Source: Pyrenula massariospora (Eukaryota > Ascomycota > Eurotiomycetes > Pyrenulales > Pyrenulaceae). Taken from it: a stretch of DNA of 64,000 nt. Where the stretch lies: positions 496,001-560,000 of the forward strand of contig JAGFMI010000017.1 of NCBI GenBank assembly GCA_021030905.1, read 5' to 3'. The notes below the pieces were generated by a model. The model did no database searches. It was given only the letters and a program-made list of their open reading frames with translations, and had not been told where the DNA came from. The position numbers and the translations under genes were made by a program. Of the stretch, positions 48,401-58,749 are shown one piece after another. The first letter of the stretch is position 1. Every line of letters starts with the position of its first letter.

Positions 48401-49752
48401 GGGTTGATTTGTTTCAAGCCAAATACCCCGGGGATTTGGCTCTTTTCGAGAGCTAAAGTCGTTTTAATAACGCTTGATATACCGCTTGCAGCTTCTGAAT
48501 GGCCGATGTTGGTCTTTACAGATCCAATGTATAACGGAGAACGTCGTGGGCGTTGGAAGACACGTGACACAGCCTCCACTTCAATGGCATCTCCAATCTG
48601 AGTACCCGTGCCATGACACTCCACAAAAGACGTCTCAGCTGGATCGAGTCCAGCTTTAGCGTATGCTTTGCGAATGACTGCTTCTTGTGCATCAGCGCTT
48701 GGAAGGGTAATGCCGTTTGTCCGTCCATTCGCGTTGACGGCAGAGGCTCGAATAACCGATCGAACTGGATCACCATCCCTAATAGCATCATTAAGTCTTT
48801 TCACGTAAAGAGCACTAATACCATCGGCTCGTCCGTAACCATCCGCGGAAGCGTCGAAGGTATGACATGTGGAGGTGGCTGAAAGCACGCCTGCTTTCAT
48901 AGTGCCGATATGCTGCTCCGGAGATTGAACCAGATTCGCACCTGTGACGATAGCAGCATCACACTCCCCAGCTTCAAGCGCAGCACAGGCCACGTGTAAG
49001 CAATACAATGAAGATGAGCAGGCTGTATCCAAAACAAGACTAGACATTGTTAGCAACAGCTAGCTTGTTGAAATTCGCTCGTCTACTCACCTAGGGCCTA
49101 TCAAGTTGAATATGTGACTGATTCTGTTTCCAAGAATCGTGGCCCCCATTCCGGTGGCGCTGTATCTACTCATGTACTCGGGGTCTTTCGTTTGCATGAC
49201 TTGGAAGTCAACGGTGAAGTTTCCGACATAGACGGCAGTATTTGAGCCGGATGCTTTTTCAAGAGATACACCGGCACTCTCGAAGGTTTCAAAGACCACT
49301 TCAAGCAGCTTTCGCTGCTGCGGGTCCATATAGGTTGCTTCGAGGTTGTTAATTCCAAAGAAGCTATTTTCGAAGCTTCGGATATCTTCGTCTTTGATAA
49401 AGTATCCTCCTCGAGTGTTCATGCTGCCTGGTCTTTCCATCCCATTCGGATGGTAGAAGCCGTCGAGATTGAATCTCGAGGCCGGGATCTCGCATTGTCC
49501 GGATCTTGTGTTGGCGAGTAGATCCCAGAACTTGGAGCTCGACGTGCTACCACCTGGTAATTTGCAACCTGTCATTTGATCAACCAACCCTTCCTCAATA
49601 CATATCATCTAATAAACCTTACCAATACCACATATCGCGATGGACGTGTTTCCAACTCCAGACACAGCTTTGCTGACTGGAGACTCTTCCCGTCGAGGGC
49701 TCGATGCCTCACTGCTTGCCTTCGGTGAATAGATTAATCTCTCCGCCGCCAT
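42415..49752 (-). CDS. Highly reducing iterative type I polyketide synthase
   Basis: This cytosolic multidomain enzyme builds a reduced polyketide from malonyl units. Four minus-strand exons (49752-49623, 49568-49091, 49039-43360, 43299-42415) give 2390 residues. KS: DTACSSSLY with the active Cys near residue 209, plus ECHGTGT and NIGHSEAASG. AT: FTGQGSQW and GHSSGE with Ser near 662. DH: His in DHKLEETVVFPG near 986 and Asp in TIDAMLQS near 1169. The usual Gly of HxxxGxxxxP is Glu. Near 1326 a methyltransferase remnant reads ILELGNDINEIL instead of ILEIGAGTGG, so it is probably inactive. ER: LIHSGAGDVGIAAIQ near 1803. KR: IGCLGGLGRS near 2016 with Ser and the YCAGN catalytic motif near 2154. 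ACP: GMDSM near 2342 carries the phosphopantetheine Ser. No release domain follows, so release must come from partner enzymes. It is transcribed away from the neighbouring SDR gene. Confidence 0.95.
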
Positions 49753-50669
49753 GCTGTTAGTCTTATACCTTGAGCAGCATTGGTTTCATGATATCGGGCA
49801 AAATGCACGATTGATGCCGATCAAGTATTGCTTGCGCTCACATGAATAGATCCAAGATTTATATCGTCAGTCTCTCTTCCATTGATAAAGGACTTACCCC
49901 CTTCCTTAGGACCAGCAACACAATGTCTTCAATGCGCTAATTCCTTCTGATATAACAATTAATTGTAACTGTTGCTGGCCGTGGAGGGTACAGCGAACCT
50001 TGTTATCATATTTCTATTATCTCGGCTCCTCTTATCTCGCCGATTTCTTGTATCATGTGAAATATAACACAGGAATATTGTGGTGCCAGATACATGCGGT
50101 CTAGTCTAACCTAGCCTAGCCAGTTCATCTACCTACTTTGGCCTACAACGGCATACCGACTTGCTGTCAGCTGCAGATGTCGATCCTAACATTGAGACGT
50201 ACTATGAAACAAATGGAGAACCACTGTACACCTCGATCAGTGAGGTAGAATCGCTTTGATCCACCCATGGAGGCTCGACCACTAGGGCTAAGGGGTAAAT
50301 CCAGCTTACGGGAAAGTCACGACTAGCGCCTTTGAGCTGACTTTTGGTAGAACATCCACTTTGCTGAGTGCCAAAAATTCCATCACCGTGGTCTACGATG
50401 TTAGCAAGGTATCACCGCGGTGCACAAAATCGGCTCATTCCTTGTACATCAGCAGAAGTAGAGTTGGTTTAGGTGACACCTCGCGCGTTTGTTCCAGAAC
50501 TCAGATCGAGCGGTGTGTAACCAGTACGGGCTGTGTGCGAATATTTGACAGATCCCACATTTGTCTTTGTCAGGGAATTCTCTTTGTTAGGAGTCTTTCT
50601 TTATCAAGGATTTCTCTTTGTTAGGGATTTTGTGTCAAGACTCAAATCTTTTCGCTACTCTTACAAGCC
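49753..50669. promoter_or_regulatory. Divergent promoter region, polyketide synthase / first SDR
   Basis: This 917-base gap separates divergent starts and must hold both promoters. It contains a perfect 10-base palindrome CACCGCGGTG at 50413-50422, which resembles a site for a symmetric Zn2Cys6 dimer. Two near-identical copies of TTCTCTTTGTTAG start near 50578 and 50612, shortly before the SDR start. These elements are seen directly; a regulatory role is inference. Confidence 0.45.
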
Positions 50670-51882
50670 ATGGCTGCACAAAAATTTGCGCTCGTCACTG
50701 GGTAGGTCTTGTCTCTACCTTTTTTCAGGATGGGCGTGACTCATTTTCACCAAGCTGCGGAAAGGGAGGAATTGGACATGCTCTTGCCCGAGAGCTCCAG
50801 TCTAAAGGCAGAAAACCTCTTTGGTTGACTTGACATGCAGCTTCTAATTAGAAAAGGTTACATAGTATTCGCGACTCTGCTTCCACATGAAGAGCGAGAT
50901 CACCTCACTGAGCAAGGTATCCATACGTATAGCTCAGATGTCACCGAGGACAAAGATACGGCGAGTTTGCAGGAGCAGATTGACGAGATATCAAACGGAA
51001 GACTTCATATGCTGGTGAACAATGCGTGCGTCTATCTTCCTTGCGGAAGCTACACATGACCAACATCTCACTTTCAGTGGAATGTGCTACACCATGACAG
51101 CAGCAGATACCCAAGTTCGAGAAGTTGAAAAGATGTTTGCTGTCAATGTCTTTGGACCGATGCGCATGGTACACTTCTTTCACAAGATGCTTGTGGCAGC
51201 AAAGGGAACCATCGTCAATATTGGTTCCATTGGTGGTGTTGTACCGTACCCATATGGTGGTACGGAATGCTTCATGATGTCAAAGTTGGCACTGACCTTG
51301 CAACCGCTTTCAGCAAGTTACAATGCCAGCAAAGCGGCCCTGGTCCATTATGGTAACACTCTTCGGGTCGAAATGGCGCCATTTGGGTCAGTGACTCTTC
51401 TTGCTTGACAATGGACGTCGTGGAAGATTGATTTCATCACATAGTGTGCGGGTTGTCAACATAATTTCCGGAGAGATCGGAACAAACTTTTTGAAAAGAG
51501 ACATTGCGAACAGCCGGAAGCTCCCCGATGACTCGCTGTATTCGAAACTTGGGGATGATTTCATTGCTCATGTTGCGAGAGTACCGGGTCAGCACATCTG
51601 AGGGAATGCTAAGTCCCATGCTTACATCGTGTTTAGCAACAACTAGTCCTGCACAATATGCATCTGCAGTAGTTGCAGAGATTACAAAGATATCCCCGAG
51701 CGCATGGTTTTGGTACGGCTCACAAACTTTCACCGTACGATGGTGCGATGCCTTGCTTCCCCGAACTTTCTGGGTATGTCTCCATTTCTGCTTGTTCCAT
51801 CGTTGCATTCAATCCATTGACCGAATGGTAGGATTGGTTGTTCACAAGAATGTTTGGTCTAGGAAGGTTGGCACAGCCGTGA
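50670..51882 (+). CDS. Short-chain dehydrogenase/reductase, Ayr1-like
   Basis: This 279-residue classical SDR is close to fungal NADPH-dependent acyl-dihydroxyacetone-phosphate reductase-like proteins. Eight small exons fit: 50670-50701, 50755-50807, 50857-51025, 51078-51259, 51314-51386, 51445-51587, 51637-51773 and 51832-51882. All phases agree. Motifs are the cofactor loop TGCGKGGIG, VNNAG, the catalytic Ser in IGSIGG and YNASK with Tyr and Lys. The C-terminal part ISPSAWFWYGSQTFTVRWCDALLPRTFW-DWLFTRMFG matches the family and fixes the last introns. The second intron appears to use a GC donor (50808). The fourth (51260-51313) is 54 bases long without a stop, so it could be retained in frame. 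SDRs of this kind are core members of fungal salicylaldehyde clusters, where they oxidise or reduce the polyketide chain before aromatisation. Confidence 0.85.
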
Positions 51883-52270
51883 ACATGGACAAAGAAGCGG
51901 CATAACATGTTTTTAGTGGCTGGCAGGGATCAACGTATTTGCAAACAGAATCCTCTCTCTCCTGCTGCAAGTTGTTTCATTGACGCATTCCTTGCTGAAC
52001 CGGGTCATACCGCACCAATCATTTGTAGCCAACATGACCCTTAATGTATACGTGAGAGACGGTTGGCCAGCGTGAGCGTTGCAGTTTGTGGGATCGGTAT
52101 TCTAACCATTAGTATTAAAAGCGTTGCTGTTCTTCATTGATCGATTGTCAATGACGGCTCGGATTGCATAAATAAAGCAATAGACCTCGATCTTGGAATC
52201 CAAAGTTCCAATGAGTGACACCTCTAGGTTGTGACACAAATCCTACATTAAGCCGTTGAAAACATCCAAC
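51883..52270. other. Intergenic region between the two SDR genes
   Basis: No gene is seen in these 388 bases. It would hold the terminator of the first SDR gene and the promoter of the second. Confidence 0.4.
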
Positions 52271-53335
52271 ATGGCCCTGCAGATTGATGGCTTCGCCCTT
52301 GTTACAGGAGCAGGTAACGATTCTCGTATCCAAAGCTTGCACAAGCAACTCAGAAGCGTTTAGGATCGGGCATCGGCCTTGACGTCGCTCTCGCCTATGC
52401 AGAAGAAGGTGCTGCAGGTGTAGCCTTTGCCGACTTGAATGTCGATGCAGCCGAAAAAGCCGCAGAGCAGAGCAAAACCCTTGCCAGGAACCAACTTTAC
52501 AAGGCTGTCGCACTGCATGTCGACGTAACGAACCCAGAGAGCGTCGATGCTATGGTAAAGGCTACGATCAAAGCATTCGGCCGGATCGACTACAGTGTGA
52601 ACAGCGCCGGGGTAAGGCTTGTGCTACCTGAAATCTCAGTCGTACGGTGCATCATGTCAACTGACCGCCTTTCTCACTTCTAGATCGGTGTCCAGGCTCC
52701 TCAAGAGGTGGCACACGCGTCTCTGACAGAGTTTGACCGATTCTACACGGTCCACGTGCGTGGCACGCTGCTCTGCGTTCAAGCAGTGACCAAGGCCATG
52801 AAGCTGCAGAGTGAGAGGAGTGTTCCTGCTGCGGCTCGGTCTTCGACGATACAGGGATCTTCGAGCCCGGCGAGCAGAGATATAGGCCGCGGTGTCATTA
52901 TCAATGTGGGCTCAGCTAGCTCATACGTGGTTACGCCGCATATCGTGCAGTACACGGCGAGCAAGCATGCAATGCTCGGCCTTACACGTAATGCCGGTGA
53001 GTGAAAAAAAATGAAACTAAAGATGACGTCAACGAAGATAACGCCGGTTGCAATGTTCGCTAATGACTTTTTTGATAGCGTTGGACAATGCCCCATATAA
53101 AATTCGCGTCAGTGCTGTTTGTCCCTCCTGGGTTGAAACACCGATGGTTGACGCCGCGGCGGCCGGTAGTCCCGACCTCGGGGAAATGATGTCTCGCGCT
53201 ATCCCTTTGGGTCGTATTGCTAAACCTGAGGAGGTTTCCGATGTTGTCTTGTTCATGAGCAGTCCTAGAGCCAGCTATGTCACAGGAGCTGGATGGCTGG
53301 TGGACGGAGGAACGACCCTGCAGGTGCGAATCTGA
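52271..53335 (+). CDS. Short-chain dehydrogenase/reductase, classical type
   Basis: This is a 286-residue SDR in four exons: 52271-52313, 52364-52611, 52684-52996 and 53079-53335. The cofactor loop is TGAGSGIG across the first splice site. Acidic residues in VAFADLNVDAAEKAA suggest NAD preference. NSAG, the Ser of NVGSASSYV and YTASK complete the catalytic set. The C-terminus RIAKPEEVSDVVLFMSSPRASYVTGAGWLVDGG is the standard SDR ending. An insertion rich in Ser, Ala and Arg (SERSVPAAARSSTIQGSS, near residues 165-190) lies before the catalytic Ser strand and is longer than in most relatives. It lies between the first SDR and the cupin on the same strand. Together with the polyketide synthase these form the likely biosynthetic core. 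Confidence 0.9.
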
Positions 53336-53527
53336 TTCGATAATGAATATTAGCTCTCTGGCCGAGTCAAAGTCTATTATCCGGTTGCAAACAAAGCAGA
53401 TAGACCATGTGAAAGGCAGGTTCGGTTTCCTCTTGCTTAATAAAGTCCTCTGAAGTACCGGCCTTACTTACAAAATCATAAGCATTTGGACTCCTTTGTA
53501 TTCACCTACTGCTTTTAGATCTCAAAC

Positions 53528-54185
53528 ATGAGCCCCGACGCAAAGGTTTCCGGGCCTATCACCCGTTTTCCGGCCGATGATCTGCGGCCAATCACTCGTT
53601 ACATCACGTCTCACAATAAGGAAGCCAAGGGTGTCTTTGTCAAGGAGGATGATGGCGACCACCACCGTGTTATGGTGGAGGGAGCGGGCGTTACCAATAT
53701 TGTGTACAGTACCGATAGTAACCCAGTTGACTTGAACGGCGACAAAGACATTGAGTGGGCCAAGAAAAATGAGGTCAGTTCCCAGTTCTTCTTATTCCAA
53801 TTTTTTCGGATTCTCTATGTGCTAATAGCGCTCGCCATAGCCTGGTGTTCATGTTCCCAACGGCTCCGTCGTACGACTCATCGACTTCGCTCCAGGAGTA
53901 GAGTCACCCTGGCACCGTCCCATGTCGATCAACTACGGCGTCGTCATTGAAGGAATACTTGAGATCACGCTTGACAGTGGCGAGAAGCGCATTCTGCATC
54001 CAGGCGACGTTTGCGTCAACCGCGGTGCAAACCATAAGTGTCGCAATGTATTGGCTGGAAAAAGTAGCCGTGCGCTCTGGATTCTGCTGGATGTCAAGCC
54101 ACTCTATGTTGGTGGGAAGGTGTTAAGCGAAGACTTGGGAGATTTGGCCAAGGAGTACGCGGGATGTGGCCATGCAACAGCATAA
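53528..54185 (+). CDS. Cupin-domain protein of the polyketide cluster
   Basis: This is a 196-residue single-domain cupin in two exons (53528-53773 and 53841-54185; donor GTCAGT). The beta-barrel core spans [61 protein letters not shown]. Of the usual metal ligands in G(X)5HXH(X)3,4E(X)6G, one His (in SPWHRP) and the Glu of VVIEG are visible. The second barrel motif has GANHKCRN with one His. Related small cupins are found with HR-PKS and SDR genes in salicylaldehyde clusters, where they are needed for the aromatic product and may assist cyclisation or dehydration. That role is inferred from context. The start follows closely after the second SDR gene on the same strand. Confidence 0.88.
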
Positions 54186-55226
54186 ATAGGAGATTCATGT
54201 ACGCGACTGATAAATTACATCAAAAGTTCATACTTGAAGGCCTGTGACTAGAGCCATGTCGTCAGAAGTACCGTACCTCTGTGGCTATCAAGTAGTAACC
54301 TTATCATCTCTATATCGCCAACCCGACAGGGTATTACTTAAATTTTGAAGTTTCTATAGCCTGCGGAGTGGAAATTGGCTGAGCGAATGCAAATGGTGTG
54401 TACGATGGATGTTGTAGTGGACGAAGTCGAAAATGATGGGAAACATGCCAAGCCATCACGTGACAAAGGCTCATGCACCGCTAGGACTCTACGGGTGGGT
54501 GAATGACAGATATCGTAGGCCCCGCTTCGGGCCGCTTAGGTCGATTTTTAGCCGGTATGGGGGCCATGATTTCTGTCACCCAGCCTCTTGTTCTGGTCAG
54601 GGAATTGTTGACGTCCATTAAAACCCGCTGTAATTACAAACACGATCTTCCGAGACATGATTGTAACTATGTAAATTGACATGAAAATGCTGATAATTTC
54701 ACAAATGAGTCAATAAAGGGTATATCATATAAATGTAAGTCCTGAAAAACATCTACAAAATACTATTTCACCAAATAGTTTTAGGCATATGACATAATAG
54801 AGTAGGCAGAAGATGCCAGCGACCCTGCAACAGCTCACCCACCCAGGGTGTAGGTCCAAACGGTCGCGTGTCAGTTACGGCGGCGCGTACCTTTGGCCCA
54901 GAGGGAATGATTTCGACGAAATGAGGAGTCAGGCCAGCCACCAAATAGTAAATGCTACGCTACATTTGTCGGTGCATATCGACCCCAAAGCAGGGTCAAT
55001 CATGCAGAGATTGTGCGACATCCATGCAGGTAGGGTATCGCCGATCTTCCCGTTTCATTTATGAATCCAGCCTGATTACTATCGGTGGCTGTGTTTATCG
55101 TTTATCAACTGTTCCACCCCCACTCTGTGACAGCATATCTCAGATCCTCTACCAAATTGCGAACTTTCAAGATTTCGTTCCTAAGATATACACGATACTC
55201 TACACTATTGATTGTGAGAAGGTGTC
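54186..55226. other. Intergenic region between cupin and second cluster P450
   Basis: No gene is supported. A 1-kb gap here is long for the cluster. It has an AT-rich centre (54640-54790) and short frames only. Confidence 0.4.
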
Positions 55227-56949
55227 ATGGAAAGCGCGCTACAGATACTATGGCTTGTATGCCAAGTGGGCCTCGGCTATATTTTGTGCAGGGTAAAGAA
55301 CATGCCGTCGTCCTCTGCACCATCAAGCTGATAGTCTCATCCTAGGCCCTGGCAGTATCTGTTTACCGCTTCAAGTTCCATCCGCTTGCCAAATACCCAG
55401 GACCGTGGCCTGCGAAGGTGACCGACCTCTATGTAGCTTATTATAGTGTCTTGGGCCAAACCCACGTTCATATTCACCAAGCTCACAAGAAATATGGTAC
55501 AACTCACTCGTTACACACTTAGAGAAAGTACCTACTCTGTTTACAGGTCCCGTCGTCCGACTTGGTCCAAACAAGCTGTCATTCAACTCCGCAGCTGCAA
55601 TGCACGGTAAGCGGATCAGTCCTCGATAAGCTCCCATCTTATTGAGGTCGACCTCAGAGCTCTATCCATCGAAGCATGTTCAAAAGTCGAAAGGCTACGT
55701 TGCAATGGCTATCGACCCACACAATTTGAACACGCATACAAGCATCGATAAGGCCATACATCGTCGCAAACGGAGGTTGGTCAGCCAAGCTTTCTCAGAG
55801 CAGGCTCTAAGGAACTTTGAACCGATCATGATCGAACAGATCAATGTATTCATAAAGGGATTACTCGATGCTGTAGGACAGGCCAAAGACTCTTCCGAAA
55901 AGCGTGATGGGGGTTGGTCATCTCCCGTCGACCTCGGCACGCGCTTCAAGTATCTGACGCTTGACGTCCTTGGGGAATTTGGGTTTGGTCAATCTCTCAA
56001 TGTACAGACATCTCCTAAAAACAGATTCTTCATCGACGCAGTCGACGCCGCGAGCTGGCGCTGTGGAATCTACGCCCAGTACGCGAAACTCCGTCAGTAC
56101 GGCTTCGACATGATCGTCCTGCCCCTGCAGATGTCCCTCTGGAAGCGCTTCATCGGACTAAACCAGGAGCTCGTAACCACCCGCCTCCAGGACTCAAACG
56201 AAAAGCACGACCTATTCTCCTTCATCATCGACGCCAAGGACCCCGAGACCGGCCAAGGCACATCCCCCGAGGAGCTCTTCTCCGAGAGCGCCCTGTTCGT
56301 CATCGCCGGCACAGACACCACCGCCACCGCCCTCTCCGCCACGCTCTTCTACCTCGCCCGCCACCCCACACGCTACGCCAGACTCGTCTCCTCCATCCGC
56401 ACCGCTTTCGCGCGCCTCTCCGACATCAGAACCGGCCCCGACCTCACCAACCAGCCCTACCTCCGCGCCTGCATCGACGAGGCGATGCGCATGTCTCCGC
56501 CCGTCGGCGCCGCGCTGTGGCGCGAAGTCGCCACCCCCGAAGGCGCCTCCATCGATGGAGTCTTTGTGCCGCCCGGGACCGACGTCGGGGCTTCGATCTA
56601 CACCGTGCACCACGATGGATCTGTGTTCACGGACCCGTTTACTTATAACCCAGAGCGCTGGATGGAGGACGGCCACACGAAGCAGCAGTTTGAGCTGATG
56701 AAGGCGGCGTTCCAGCCGTTTTCGGTCGGACCGCGGAGCTGCGTGGCCAAGAACATGGCGTACCTGGAGCTGTCGATCACGGTTGCGAAGCTGCTGTGGT
56801 GCTTTGACGTGAGGGTCTCTGGCGCATCGGCAAGGCAAGAGCCTGAAGGTCATGAGGAGCAGTTCCAGTTGAAGGAGCACTTGACGGCAAAGTATGAAGG
56901 ACCATGGCTGGAGCTCAGATGTCGGCCTGGCGTAGAGACGGAGTTATAA
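55227..56949 (+). CDS. Cytochrome P450, CYP65-type, paralog of the P450 at 39.4 kb
   Basis: This 522-residue P450 has exons 55227-55292, 55346-55496, 55547-55606 and 55658-56949. The first exon encodes a membrane anchor (ALQILWLVCQVGLGYILC), then VYRFKFHPLAKYPGPWPAKVTDLY. The I-helix motif is AGTDTTATAL, the K-helix EAMR, and the haem loop FSVGPRSCVAKNMAY with the Cys near residue 454. The Gly usually two after that Cys is Ala here (CVA rather than CVG), a conservative change known in active P450s. Compared with its paralog, the intron inside the AGxDT motif is missing. Codons from about 56090 on are strongly G/C-ending, unlike the first half and unlike the paralog. It marks the right end of the cluster and is a likely tailoring oxidase. 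Confidence 0.9.
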
Positions 56950-58085
56950 TCACCCATTAAAGGCAAAGCTCTTGCAACAACATTCTGAATTCCGAAACTA
57001 CAGAGCTTTTGTTTGGAAACCTGTGGGAAATGTCGATTGTCAAGCTAGATGTCTGTAGCAGCGAGTCGTTATGTATTCATTTACGCGCCAGGCCACCTCC
57101 TGCGTTCCTCCGGCGCGCACGTGGCTTATGCTGATCATTGACATAAGAAACCAATAACCTTTCCCTACGATCGGGCTCGTACAGCCCGAGCACTTCCCTA
57201 GTTTCAATCCCGCTTTTACACTGCATTCTATTACAATCACCTTCCACTTCGCTCAACCATCCTACCTCCCGAGCCTAACACCAACATTACACGTAAACAA
57301 GGCTGAAAAGGTCCGCAGCCACTATCCCAATCACCACCTCCCCCATCCCATCCCACACCGTCCACCTTAGTATCCCTTCAACCCACCCCACTCATCCATT
57401 ACCCTCCTCTCTCTTCCCAGCCCCCCCTCCCCCGGCCCGCAGCCTTTATCCCAATCACCACCTCCTGCCCACCACCCCACACCGTCCACCTTAGCATCCC
57501 TTCAACCCACCAATCCAATACCCTCTGCTCTCTTCCTCTCATCTCCCTTACCCCCTTCCGCTCCCGCCGCTCAAACCCTCCAAGCAAACTTCTCCACCTA
57601 CCCACCCACCCCGCCATCCCTCTCAAACCCCCTCTCCCTTTCTCCATAACTCCTCCCCGCCTCTGTCACTAAAGCCTCCCCCAACTTTGCCCTACCCCCA
57701 TCTCTCGCCCGCGCTCAGCGTGGACTGTTTACTCTGCACTTACCTTCCTGCCCACGCCCTCATGTCCTCATTCCAACCTCCCATCCCTTCACACCAGAGT
57801 CTTAAAAGTGTGGTCGATCAACGGGCCAGAAGTACCTTACTCAGACACGCCGTGGAAATAGTAGCTACTGCGAGTAGTCACGGTGCATGTCTGTGTAAGC
57901 TTTTGAAGTTGTCTAGTTAGTTAGTTCGACAAGATTGCGCGCGCCGCAGAACGGAAAATCCCCGCCCCGCCCCCTTCTAGTTGACTTCTCCTCACCGTTC
58001 ATTCGTGACCATTTCAATCTGCGAGAAATCCCTTCCCGGCGGGAGGGAGGAATCTTCTTCATGGGATAAAAATTCAGCGCACGTA
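56950..58085. other. C-rich gene-free region
   Basis: Sequence from 57290 to 57720 is extremely C-rich on the plus strand and holds a tandem duplication, annotated separately. No gene is seen. Confidence 0.45.
57315..57540 (+). repeat. Two-copy direct repeat of about 100 bases
   Basis: The segment starting GCAGCC at 57315 recurs at 57439. Both copies share ATCCCAATCACCACCTCC, CACACCGTCCACCTTAG and ATCCCTTCAACCCACC, followed by similar C/T-rich tails. The period is about 124 bases. The copies differ by several substitutions and small indels. Confidence 0.7.
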
Positions 58086-58749
58086 TCACAGACGTTCCTC
58101 CTCCTCCCCCTCTCCACTCTCTCCCGCGACACCTTCTCCTTCGAGTCCCTCTCCCTCTACCTCCCCCGGATCCTCTTGGCCCCCGTCCCCATCATTATCC
58201 CCCTCCATCTCAGCCTCAACATCCTCCTCCTTCATCTCCTCTTCAATACCCTCGCCCACCTCTCTGTCCCATCCAAACCCCCTTCCCCCCTCCCCCTCTC
58301 CACTCCCACCAATAGACTCCCACTCATCCTCTTCCTCCCCTTCCTCCCCCTCTCCACCAGCCCCCCTACCCGCCTCCCGCATCCACCACCCCCCCTCAAA
58401 ACCTCCCCCCTCAACCCCCTAAAAGCCCCCTAAATCCCCAACCCCCGTCCTCATCTCCACAACCCTCTCCGCCACCTCCACCCAAAACACCCGATGCCGC
58501 CGGATCTGCGCGACCTCCGCGCACAGCCTCTGCCGGTCGCAGGAGAAGTGGAGGCGGGGCACGTGTGGTAGAAGGCGAGGCAGGCAGCTCGAGGGGTCGA
58601 GGTTGCGAGAGTATGTGCTGGGTGACTTCGAGAGGGAATTGGGTGAGGAGGCTGTTGGTTGGGGGGGGGATGGACGGAGGGACTGGGTGGTACGCCGTCG
58701 CTGGGTGGAGGATAAGGTTCTGGTTCTGGTTCTGGTGTTGGTTTGCCAT
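58086..58749 (-). pseudogene. Probable F-box protein relic
   Basis: From the ATG at 58749 the minus strand reads a Gln/Asn/Pro-rich leader, then LLTQFPLEVTQHILSQ, a good F-box opening. The F-box continues only after a one-base shift near 58601: LDPSSCLPRLLPHVPRLHF, then SCDRQRLCAEVAQIRRHRVFWVEVAERVVEMR. In that frame a TAG stop occurs at 58421-58419. Beyond it a long acidic Glu/Gly stretch runs to 58086. F-box proteins normally link substrates to SCF ubiquitin ligases, but this copy looks broken by one extra base and one stop. The high G content could also hide sequencing errors, and the acidic tail may be only compositional. Confidence 0.45.

Noticed and set aside
56212-56880. 222-codon minus-strand frame
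   Set aside because: Antisense to the second cluster P450 in its GC-rich half, a typical high-GC3 shadow.
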